Of a DNA stretch of 5,825 nt, positions 1 through 5,825 are shown one piece after another (the first letter of the stretch is position 1; every line of letters begins with the position of its first letter). Source of the stretch: Euryarchaeota archaeon UBA103 (GTDB taxonomy: Archaea > Thermoplasmatota > Poseidoniia > Poseidoniales > Thalassarchaeaceae); the NCBI GenBank assembly GCA_002506825.1, contig DAYH01000004.1:907-6731 (forward strand), read 5' to 3'. Below the pieces are notes generated by a model. That model ran no database searches. It was not told the origin of the DNA and worked only from the letters and a program-made list of their open reading frames with translations. The translations under genes were made by a program, and so were the position numbers.

Positions 1-4
1 CCAT

Positions 5-259
5 ATGACGGACCTCCATGCTTCTGAAATCAGGGGCCTCCCTGTCATCCTCCCAAGTGGAAGGCTGCTTGGAACAGTCTACGACTGCTTCGTAAATACC
101 GATGAATGGTCCTGTACTCACATTTTCGTATCTGACCCACCAGCCGATCTGGTGGAGGGTAGGACACATTTAGCGATACCTTGGAAATGGGTCAGATCGG
201 TTAGTGACGTGGTTCTTCTCAGATGGTTTCCCCCCACTCCGCTCCCTAAGAACCTCTGA
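5..259 (+). CDS. Small PRC-barrel domain protein
   Basis: This is an 84-residue protein that consists of little more than one PRC-barrel fold. The visible signature is the N-terminal ASEIRG (6-11), then L12-P13-V14, a turn with G19-R20-L21-L22-G23-T24-V25 and D27, and the closing IPW (58-60) followed by V63, V66, D68 and V69-V70-L71-L72. This order and length match stand-alone archaeal PRC-barrel proteins. The wider family includes small-molecule/RNA-related barrels and, in haloarchaea, SepF-binding cell-division proteins; the sequence does not say which role applies here. The ATG at 5 gives the usual short family N-terminus, but only four bases lie upstream, so a ribosome binding site cannot be checked and a longer start is possible. 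No signal peptide or membrane segment is seen, so it should be cytoplasmic. The TGA at 257-259 is followed 56 bases later by the next gene on the same strand, so cotranscription is possible. Confidence 0.85.
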   Translation: MTDLHASEIRGLPVILPSGRLLGTVYDCFVNTDEWSCTHIFVSDPPADLVEGRTHLAIPWKWVRSVSDVVLLRWFPPTPLPKNL

Positions 260-315
260 CTTTCCGATGAGCGTATCGCCGATATGATTCAAAAGGGGAA
301 CGACGGCGCTAAACT
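260..315 (+). other. Short gap between genes 1 and 2, possible weak promoter
   Basis: This 56-base gap holds an AT-rich patch at 281-294 (GATATGATTCAAAA). It lies about 25-30 bases before 310, so it could be a TATA-like element giving a nearly leaderless transcript for the next gene. AAGGGG at 293-298 is too far (about 17 bases) from the GTG start to be a normal ribosome binding site. No hairpin followed by a T-run is present. Both readings are weak. Confidence 0.2.
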
Positions 316-2712
316 GTGCGAGCTACCACGATATTGACTCTGACCGTCTTGTTGATGGCCGCTTGCTCTCCCATTGTCAACGCTGACGCAAGGGGAGTCA
401 TAATCTGCGCTGGCGCAGATATGGAAATGACGCCCGCTAATTGGGAGGTACAGGACCAAGCATGCGTCAGGGTCGATCTAGGGGTACTGCAACAGGGAGA
501 GACCCTCTCCTTCGAAATATCAACAGACTCTGAAGTCGACATACTCCTGTTCTCCTCCAATGCGATCACGGTCTATCAGAACGAGCAGTCATACAGAAGC
601 GACTCGGTATGGGAGAGCGACTCTGTCTTCGAGTCGTTCAATGGCTCTGGAGACTGGCACTGGACCGTCCCATCTGACAGAGACGCCACACGCTGGTACA
701 TGATCATAGACAATCTCGCACACCCCCAAGACTCGGGCTCTGGAGATCAAGGTGGCTCAGTCGCATCAGTTACTCTGGATGTCATGACGATAGATCCGGA
801 GCCATTCACTCTCGTTGATACAATAGTTCGATTGGAATCAGGGGAGAGCTCAGTACTCTATGGGCCGTTCTCAATGGACGAGGGAACCCAGGTTAGAATT
901 GAGGCTAGCACAATGGAAGGAGCCCCCGATGTGTTCCTGATGAATGAGGGCCAAGTAGAGCTTTACAACTCAGGAGGAACTGCAGCCGCACGTATACAGG
1001 GAACGGACATGCTCCTCATCACGTCCAGCAGAGACATAGTATGGACCGTACCCTCGAGCTTGGAGGGAACAGATCTGTACCTAGTCGTCGACAACAAGCC
1101 AGGCCCATCGGGAGGAGGGGCGGGAACTATGCCCATCGCTTCAACGGTAGTATTGACACTCACTCCCATCATGGACCCCACAATTTCGGGCGTACCATCC
1201 TCTGGAACCGTGGATGTAGGGGCTGAGATAACATTGGATGCCTCTGATACGCCAAATCTATCCGATCAGATTTCTGAGTCGGGTTATTCATGGGATACAG
1301 ATGGGGATGGATTTGACGATAACTCCGGTGTGTCATTCAATATCAGCTGGCCCGAGCCAACCAATCTGACAGTCAGACTCTCAGTGATGGGGGTAGATGG
1401 AAGGAGTACCAGTGTGTATGAGGAAATCAGAGTTGAAGATATCTCTCCCCCCTCGGCCGATATCTCCGTGGACGGCGTTCTCGAGAGGGCTTTCAATGAG
1501 AACATAGTCATCGGCGCATCCTTCGAAGACAATTGGGGCCTTTCCATGGTGGAATGGATAGTGGATGGTGCACTAATGTTGAATTTCACATCTGACTTCG
1601 AATCAGCCAAGACATTCGCTCACACCTTCCAGTCGGGGGAAGAATCAGGAATTCATGTAATCACCCTTAGAGTTACAGATCTTTCTGGGATGGTATCAGA
1701 AGATACTGCGTCCATCCAACTCTTCGACTCATCCCCTCCTGTCGAGGGAGCCTATGATGGGTCCCAGAGCACTGTTATCGGTGAGACGATAACCCTGGAG
1801 ATACCATTCGAGGATGATGAGTCTCAGAATCTCTATTACTCGTGGGATTTCGATGCTCAAGTGGATTCGGACGGCGATGGGGACGAGGACAACGATGAGG
1901 ACGCCGTTGGCCCAATAGCATCCGTATCATTCGACAACCCTGGTGTCTACAGGGTAATTTGCAGAGCACAGAACGACGAGGGTCTGGTCTCCGAGGCCGA
2001 GATTCTAGTATCAGTGACCACTACCTCTGACGATGATGAGCTGGGACTAACTGAGATATTAATGGCTGTTGGAGCCGTAATATTACTGGTAGCGATATCA
2101 TTCCTAGTCTACGTTAGGATAGCCTCCAATCGCAGAATGTCCGCTCTGTTAGCAGAAGATGAAAAGTCCGACGAAGATCAAGAATCCCAGTCAAATGATA
2201 TCTCTGTGGAGGATCAGAAGGCAATGTGGGGAGGGGGCGGTAATGTTCCCGCACCAAACACATCTCAGAGCTTTGGAGGTATAGGAAGCGGTATGTCAGG
2301 AGCTATTTCTCCAGATTCAGAGGCCGCCTCGATAGACCTTAGTGATGAGGAGTTCGATGAGCTCCTATCAGAGTCCAGTCAAACCAAGGTGAACAGCCCA
2401 GCTGATGATCTACTGAGCGCCTTCCAAGACGACGAAGAAGAGATAGATACGGAGGAAAGCATCGTCGAGTACTCCTTCCCCGAAGACGACTCAGAAGCGG
2501 ATGAAAATGAAAACGAAGTCAATCCAACGAAGGTTTTCGAGATAGTCCAGCCAGAAGTCGAGCCGAATCAACCCGAAGTACACGACAGAACCGTCAGGAG
2601 TAACTGTTCTAACTGTGGGAAGATGTTCGAAGTAGATCTTCCAGAAGGTGTCGACAGAGCTAGGACTGCCTGCCCACACTGTGGCTCGATAGAATCAATA
2701 GCTCTTCAATGA
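316..2712 (+). CDS. Single-pass surface protein: PKD/Ig-like ectodomain with cytoplasmic zinc ribbon
   Basis: This 798-residue type I membrane protein has no recognisable enzyme motif; a structural, adhesive or sensing role is inferred. A TAA at 310-312 blocks any upstream start, so GTG 316 is the first possible one; no good Shine-Dalgarno is seen. Residues 1-23 form a signal peptide with a VNA cleavage site (21-23). C31 and C50 may form a disulfide. Residues about 51-160 and 165-285 are two related beta-sandwich repeats, resembling bacterial PPC-type domains, each carrying WTVPS and then Y-x3-DN. Three PKD/Ig-like domains follow at about 287-376, 378-473 and 476-568, with Asp-rich loops at 327-335 (D-T-DGDG) and 517-529. 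The transmembrane helix is 581-600, followed by R601 and R606-R607, so the C-terminus is cytoplasmic. Residues 610-760 are acidic and low in complexity. C764-x2-C767-x18-C786-x2-C789 is a zinc ribbon like the MJ0042 type. Sequons occur at N109, N314, N342, N350 and N423. Confidence 0.93.
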   Translation: MRATTILTLTVLLMAACSPIVNADARGVIICAGADMEMTPANWEVQDQACVRVDLGVLQQGETLSFEISTDSEVDILLFSSNAITVYQNEQSYRSDSVWESDSVFESFNGSGDWHWTVPSDRDATRWYMIIDNLAHPQDSGSGDQGGSVASVTLDVMTIDPEPFTLVDTIVRLESGESSVLYGPFSMDEGTQVRIEASTMEGAPDVFLMNEGQVELYNSGGTAAARIQGTDMLLITSSRDIVWTVPSSLEGTDLYLVVDNKPGPSGGGAGTMPIASTVVLTLTPIMDPTISGVPSSGTVDVGAEITLDASDTPNLSDQISESGYSWDTDGDGFDDNSGVSFNISWPEPTNLTVRLSVMGVDGRSTSVYEEIRVEDISPPSADISVDGVLERAFNENIVIGASFEDNWGLSMVEWIVDGALMLNFTSDFESAKTFAHTFQSGEESGIHVITLRVTDLSGMVSEDTASIQLFDSSPPVEGAYDGSQSTVIGETITLEIPFEDDESQNLYYSWDFDAQVDSDGDGDEDNDEDAVGPIASVSFDNPGVYRVICRAQNDEGLVSEAEILVSVTTTSDDDELGLTEILMAVGAVILLVAISFLVYVRIASNRRMSALLAEDEKSDEDQESQSNDISVEDQKAMWGGGGNVPAPNTSQSFGGIGSGMSGAISPDSEAASIDLSDEEFDELLSESSQTKVNSPADDLLSAFQDDEEEIDTEESIVEYSFPEDDSEADENENEVNPTKVFEIVQPEVEPNQPEVHDRTVRSNCSNCGKMFEVDLPEGVDRARTACPHCGSIESIALQ
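466..1095 (+). repeat. Two diverged domain repeats inside gene 2 (protein level)
   Basis: Residues 51-133 and about 170-260 of the gene 2 product share an order of elements. Each has a strand with L-x-x-GE (58-62; 173-177), a D-(I/V)-x-L segment, and a closing block W-T-V-P-S then a six- or seven-residue spacer then Y-x-(I/V)-(I/V)-D-N (116-133; 243-260). The closing blocks are 127 residues apart. DNA identity is low, so this is an old domain duplication. The fold assignment (PPC-like jelly-roll) is an inference from spacing and strand pattern. Confidence 0.6.
2605..2691 (+). other. C-terminal zinc-ribbon motif of gene 2
   Basis: The codons for C764-x2-C767-GK-x-F and C786-P-H-C789-G lie here, with the L-P pair and a basic R-A-R segment between them. 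The pattern CxxCGxxFxV-x-LP...CPHCG resembles the short MJ0042-type zinc ribbon. It lies on the cytoplasmic side of the membrane helix at the very end of the protein, so it could bind a protein or nucleic-acid partner. The ligands are seen; zinc binding is inferred. Confidence 0.8.
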
Positions 2713-2740
2713 GCAATTCTGAGCGCGTCCCAACCGTTCG

Positions 2741-2750
2741 TTTTGATAAT
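2741..2750 (+). promoter_or_regulatory. Candidate TATA-like promoter element for gene 3
   Basis: The stretch TTTTGATAAT is the most AT-rich part of the gap. Archaeal transcription normally starts about 25 bases downstream of the TATA centre, which here falls near 2771, just before the inverted repeat. If so, the mRNA leader is only about 24 bases and opens with the hairpin. No clear BRE can be confirmed, and the AT-rich CCCTTTAG at 2767-2772 cannot be excluded as part of the promoter instead. Confidence 0.35.
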
Positions 2751-2772
2751 CAGGAGGGGCAATACCCTTTAG

Positions 2773-2791
2773 CGCACCTCTTTGAGGTGCG
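2773..2791 (+). promoter_or_regulatory. Perfect hairpin that sequesters the gene 3 ribosome binding site
   Basis: The arms CGCACCTC (2773-2780) and GAGGTGCG (2784-2791) pair perfectly over 8 bp around a TTT loop. The right arm contains the Shine-Dalgarno core and the left arm its full complement, so the folded RNA would hide the ribosome binding site. As DNA it is also a near-palindrome that could bind a dimeric regulator. There is no T-run after it, so it does not look like a terminator. The pairing is seen; a control role is inferred. Confidence 0.55.
2784..2789 (+). promoter_or_regulatory. Strong Shine-Dalgarno for gene 3
   Basis: GAGGTG is an exact match to the archaeal anti-Shine-Dalgarno core (CACCUC) and sits five bases before the ATG at 2795. 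It fixes the start of gene 3 and contrasts with gene 2, which lacks such a site. It lies entirely inside the right arm of the inverted repeat. Confidence 0.8.
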
Positions 2792-2794
2792 AGC

Positions 2795-5700
2795 ATGGCA
2801 AAGAGCGGTGTTCGTGTAGTTCATAGGGCCCCCCGGCCAGTGAACAACAAAGCCATCCTCATCGTAATGCTGATGATTATCCCGATATTGGCGCCAATAC
2901 AGGGAGCAGAGGCAGAGGCTCGAATCGAGTCACAGGACTTTGAAGTTCTCGATAGACTATCTGATGTCTTAGACCAGCGTGAGCAGGTTCTGGAGTCTAA
3001 TTCCGTGGGGCAGATAGCTGGTCCATCCATTCAAGGAGTGAGGGATGGAATTTCACAGAGCGGCCAATCTCAGCCACTATCGTCCATAGGTGACTCCCTA
3101 GAGGGCGCCTCATTCGTCGAAACGTCACCAGATGAGCCAACCCATCCTCTTCCATACAGGTTGATACTGGGAATCGAAGACGACGCAGTCAGCGTCGACA
3201 ACGTTTGGCAGACTCTTGTAAATATCACCGATTATGTAATCCTGACTGAGTATACTGACTTAGATGGCAACGTAGTCAGAGGGACCGATGTTGTCACATT
3301 TACCACCAATTTCCTCTCTCTTCTAAATCCGGTAACCGATCCATTGAGCCATGCAGTTGACATCGACAATGATGGCGATAATGACATACAAGTAGGCCTT
3401 AGTGTGTCCTTTGGGAACATAGGACTGGGTAACATAGATATCGATACTGGAACTTTATGGATTCAACCATCTGTATCCTACAGCGTTGATGTTCTAGACG
3501 CTAGTCAAACAGATAGTGTCTGGGACAATATGGACTCTCTACAGGTATCCCTGATCAAGTCTTTCGCCTACTCTAGTCCGGACTCAGTTCTGGCCCTCGG
3601 AGATGGAGAGAGCTACATTTGGGTCGTGGACTCCAGATTCTCGACAATGCCTCAAGATTTCTCTCTTGATGTGGGAATTGAGAGGGTTTTCTTCAATGCC
3701 AGCGCAGTTCTCCAAGACCTCCTACAGTCGATTGTAAACATCTTCTCTTCCGATTTCGATGGATCAGGACTGACCCTAATTGGAATCTCAGCCCCCTACT
3801 CCATATCCATTGACTCCAGTGAAATGGACTCCTGTCCAGACAGGTACAGCCCCGAACAGTTACTATTCCTCCCTCCCGAAGAAATTGACTGTGGAGTTTC
3901 AGTTGGACTGGGATATGCCAGGTTCTCTCCTCCATCGAACGAGGGGGACAGAGAACTCTGGGAACTCGCATACATCAATCTCGATGTCAAACCAAACGGG
4001 GTGTCTTCAATGATTCCTGGAGATGTCGAGTTAGTAATCAGAACCGATAGCACCATTCCTGCCGCAGGAGGCATCGAGGGAGATAGGAGCTTAACCACGG
4101 TCGAATATTTTGCAGATAGGAGATCGGATATTCATATTCACTTCCATGAAGACAGATCAGGGGTGTCCCAAGAGGATAATGGTGGCTCATTCGGAAACAG
4201 AACGGACTCTCTTGGATGGCTTAGGGGGATGCCAGAGGGCTCTATGTCACAAGGGGAGATCACTAGAATATTCAGAATGCTAGGGTCTTCAGACGAACCC
4301 GAGCTTCCAGGTGGGAAGCCCAGCAGATTAGGACTGATCATCGGCATCAAGAACTTCTCAAGGGATACCAGTCCAAATGAAGACGATCCAACACTGCCAG
4401 TGAATCCTGCTTATCCTCCGATTAGTATGATACTTCTCAGATCAGCACAGCCACTGGATTCACTCGATTACAGCTCTTGGTATGAAAGAGGGGGTGAAAA
4501 CTCAGATCACAGGCGGGTCGATATCTCTATTCAATCAATACCAACCGCATTGGTACTATTCGGCTCGTTTGATGTTAGTGGCTCAGAAGACGAGGAAAGA
4601 AATCTGGACGATTCTGATAATCTGGATTTCGTCTCACGTATATTGGACACCCTGATACTCGATTTGGTAGATCTCTATCTGGATGTAGGGGGAATCCTCA
4701 ACAATATTCCCACCACGGTTGTGGAGGCCATAACAGGTAGTGTAGGGCCGGGAGGCGACCTACAGGGCAGAGAATTCAATCTCATAATGCACGACGACTG
4801 GGGAGCTCTCCGTAACGAGATGTCAATTGGCAGAATAGGTCTTCAAATCGGATCTAGCCCTCATCCGATAATCCAGGGGGACCATCTGGTTCTATCCAAG
4901 GATAGATCTCTAGGACAGGTAGTAAGTAGAGATGGTACTCTAGTTGATCCTTTGGTCCCTGTCGCGGCTAGTATTGGGTTTAGCGGCCTCTCAGCATTCT
5001 CAATCGATGACGACGACATACTCGAAGAGCTAACGGCATCAGTCAATACATCCTCCAGCGAGGAATTCAATTTCGTTTACATCGACCATGAGCCCGGGAC
5101 AGTCACTAATTCGTCATTCCAGTCACTATACATTTCCGATATCCCCGATGATATCAGCATATCTACCAATGCCGAGACAGCTGTCTATACTGCATCAGAG
5201 GAAATATCCAATATGATATACACAGGTAAGGATATGGAGCAGAGACAGGCAGTGGAAATTACAGACTTTCCGAATGAGTTCTCTGCAATCTTTGGCGAGT
5301 TTTCTAGCTGGAGTACAACTTCTTCTATTGGCTCGATAGAAGCTCAGATCACAGACTCGCCATCACCAGAAACAATGACTGGAGATCACTTCATGTTCCA
5401 TCATGACCCAAATGACGGTACGTCAACTATCTCTTCTAGAATTTCTGGGATCTCCGAAGTCAGTTGGATACCTCCAATCTCTGAAGGGTCCCTGGGTCCT
5501 GACGGAAGAGGAAAAGCCTCTATCTCGGCATCTGGTGATAGATCAATGAGTTTCAGTGTTGATCATGCTCCAACATTAGACGAGGAACAGCTCACAGCTG
5601 TCGCGATAATCGATCCACTTCCTTCCTCAGTCTCTATAGAGATCCCCACTAGCTCCGACTCAGGGCCAGCTCTAGATATTCCTGAGCTAAATACCTCTCA

Positions 5701-5825
5701 GGGACTCTCGGGTCTTGCATTCTTCTTAGGTGGATTCGCAGACTTAGGTAGGTCGGTAAACTCCGTACTTTCAGGAATAACCACAGATATTTCTACTGGT
5801 TCAAACTCGGGCGAATCGAATGAGG
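2795..5825 (+). CDS. Very large secreted repeat protein, 3' end beyond window
   Basis: This frame stays open for 1010 codons and runs off the window, so the C-terminus and any membrane anchor are not visible. The ATG at 2795 is supported by a perfect Shine-Dalgarno five bases upstream. Residues 1-42 form a long signal peptide: basic N-terminus (K3, R7, R11, R14, K19), hydrophobic core 20-35, and Ala-rich cleavage sites near 38-42. A calcium-like loop D189-x-D191-x-D193-G-D195-x-D197 follows. C347 and C366 are the only cysteines I found and may pair. The rest is Ser/Asp-rich predicted beta strand broken by hydrophobic helical stretches (about 296-312, 613-640, 970-995), with internal repeats from about 280 onward. 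Seven sequons occur (N143, N301, N468, N520, N751, N772, N966). I do not recognise the family. A surface-layer, sheath or adhesin-like role is plausible from secretion, size and glycosylation sites, but no catalytic motif supports a specific function. Confidence 0.93.
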   Translation, partial: MAKSGVRVVHRAPRPVNNKAILIVMLMIIPILAPIQGAEAEARIESQDFEVLDRLSDVLDQREQVLESNSVGQIAGPSIQGVRDGISQSGQSQPLSSIGDSLEGASFVETSPDEPTHPLPYRLILGIEDDAVSVDNVWQTLVNITDYVILTEYTDLDGNVVRGTDVVTFTTNFLSLLNPVTDPLSHAVDIDNDGDNDIQVGLSVSFGNIGLGNIDIDTGTLWIQPSVSYSVDVLDASQTDSVWDNMDSLQVSLIKSFAYSSPDSVLALGDGESYIWVVDSRFSTMPQDFSLDVGIERVFFNASAVLQDLLQSIVNIFSSDFDGSGLTLIGISAPYSISIDSSEMDSCPDRYSPEQLLFLPPEEIDCGVSVGLGYARFSPPSNEGDRELWELAYINLDVKPNGVSSMIPGDVELVIRTDSTIPAAGGIEGDRSLTTVEYFADRRSDIHIHFHEDRSGVSQEDNGGSFGNRTDSLGWLRGMPEGSMSQGEITRIFRMLGSSDEPELPGGKPSRLGLIIGIKNFSRDTSPNEDDPTLPVNPAYPPISMILLRSAQPLDSLDYSSWYERGGENSDHRRVDISIQSIPTALVLFGSFDVSGSEDEERNLDDSDNLDFVSRILDTLILDLVDLYLDVGGILNNIPTTVVEAITGSVGPGGDLQGREFNLIMHDDWGALRNEMSIGRIGLQIGSSPHPIIQGDHLVLSKDRSLGQVVSRDGTLVDPLVPVAASIGFSGLSAFSIDDDDILEELTASVNTSSSEEFNFVYIDHEPGTVTNSSFQSLYISDIPDDISISTNAETAVYTASEEISNMIYTGKDMEQRQAVEITDFPNEFSAIFGEFSSWSTTSSIGSIEAQITDSPSPETMTGDHFMFHHDPNDGTSTISSRISGISEVSWIPPISEGSLGPDGRGKASISASGDRSMSFSVDHAPTLDEEQLTAVAIIDPLPSSVSIEIPTSSDSGPALDIPELNTSQGLSGLAFFLGGFADLGRSVNSVLSGITTDISTGSNSGESNE
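3359..3385 (+). other. Calcium-like Asp loop in gene 3
   Basis: Residues 189-197 read D-I-D-N-D-G-D-N-D, the alternating Asp pattern with a central Gly found in EF-hand/dockerin-like, FG-GAP and thrombospondin type 3 calcium loops. It stands alone, without the tandem copies usual in thrombospondin repeats, and is followed by a predicted strand (I198-x-V200-G-L). Calcium binding is inferred. Confidence 0.55.
4823..5644 (+). repeat. Tandem diverged protein repeat within gene 3
   Basis: Two copies start at residues 677 and 844, 167 residues apart. Their first 21 positions align without gaps and share 12 identities: S-I-G-x-I-x2-Q-I-x2-S-P-x-P-x4-G-D-H. Both then run through Ser-rich strands with an S-x-x-(I/F)-S-G-(I/L)-S segment and end in a hydrophobic-x-x-hydrophobic-P strand motif (780-789 and 939-948). 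The copies are diverged at DNA level, so this is an old duplication, not recent slippage. I know of no named family for it. Confidence 0.6.

Larger units (their letters stand above)
2713..2794 (+). other. Intergenic region before gene 3
   Basis: These 82 bases separate gene 2 from gene 3 on the same strand. They hold a possible TATA-like stretch (2741-2750), a second purine-rich SD-like run at 2753-2759 that is too far from any start to be used, and a perfect inverted repeat (2773-2791) that ends three bases before the ATG. The TTTT at 2741-2744 is the only T-run and makes a weak terminator at best. The arrangement suggests that gene 3 has its own promoter. Confidence 0.6.

Noticed and set aside
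1284..1610. 108-codon open frame on the minus strand
   Set aside because: It lies entirely inside gene 2, has no ribosome binding site and gives a Ser/Thr/Pro-rich translation typical of an antisense shadow. The other minus-strand and alternate-frame ORFs were rejected on the same grounds.
2056..2118. Hydrophobic helix of gene 2 as a C-terminal sorting signal (PGF-CTERM type)
   Set aside because: There is no PGF motif before it, and about 198 residues, including a zinc ribbon, follow it. A normal transmembrane helix fits better.
2753..2759. GGAGGGG as the ribosome binding site of gene 3
   Set aside because: It is more than 35 bases from the ATG and probably upstream of the transcription start; GAGGTG at 2784-2789 is correctly spaced.
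2773..2791. Hairpin as an intrinsic terminator of gene 2
   Set aside because: No T-run follows the stem, archaeal termination relies mainly on U-tracts, and the right arm is the ribosome binding site of gene 3.
3780..4098. Overlapping open frames on both strands inside gene 3
   Set aside because: Gene 3 has a strong Shine-Dalgarno, a signal peptide and an unbroken frame of 1010 codons; the overlapping frames have none of these.
5702..5780. Hydrophobic stretch near residues 970-995 of gene 3 as a membrane anchor
   Set aside because: The uninterrupted hydrophobic run is only about 12 residues and is broken by Gly, Asp and Arg; it resembles the earlier helical stretches after each P-centred motif.
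1..5825. tRNA, rRNA, CRISPR array, insertion sequence or attachment site
   Set aside because: Coding sequence fills about 97 percent of the window and the two short gaps show no cloverleaf, regularly spaced repeats or terminal inverted repeats.

Overview
The window reads as archaeal DNA, most likely from an uncultivated marine euryarchaeote of the Poseidoniales (Marine Group II) / Thermoplasmatota type. The pointers are a stand-alone PRC-barrel protein of about 84 residues, a secreted PKD-type protein with DxDGDG calcium-like loops that ends in a cytoplasmic CxxC...CxxC zinc ribbon, heavy use of ATA, AGA and AGG codons, and a perfect archaeal Shine-Dalgarno core (GAGGTG). The lineage is an inference; no rRNA or other marker gene is present.

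Layout: all three genes lie on the + strand. (1) 5-259 is a small PRC-barrel protein, complete as read. (2) 316-2712 is a 798-residue single-pass membrane protein with a GTG start. In order it has a signal peptide, two related beta-sandwich repeats, three PKD/Ig-like domains, one transmembrane helix, a long acidic cytoplasmic linker and a C-terminal zinc ribbon. (3) 2795 to beyond 5825 is a very large secreted protein of which 1010 codons are visible. It has a signal peptide, one calcium-like Asp loop, two cysteines and degenerate internal repeats, and it is still open at the window edge. The gaps are short (56 and 82 bases), and no RNA gene, mobile element, CRISPR array or origin was seen.

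How they may work together: genes 2 and 3 both look like cell-surface proteins with several N-glycosylation sequons. Gene 2 has the architecture of a link between the outside of the cell and the cytoplasm, while gene 3 looks like a pure surface or secreted component. No enzyme active site is recognisable in either. Gene 1 may be cotranscribed with gene 2, but nothing in the sequence ties their functions together.

The most notable non-coding signal is a perfect 8-bp inverted repeat with a TTT loop directly before gene 3. One arm contains the gene's own ribosome binding site and the other arm is its anti-Shine-Dalgarno-like complement, which suggests translational control of a very large surface protein. 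The most notable protein signal is a set of recurring modules in gene 3 that I could not assign to a known family.
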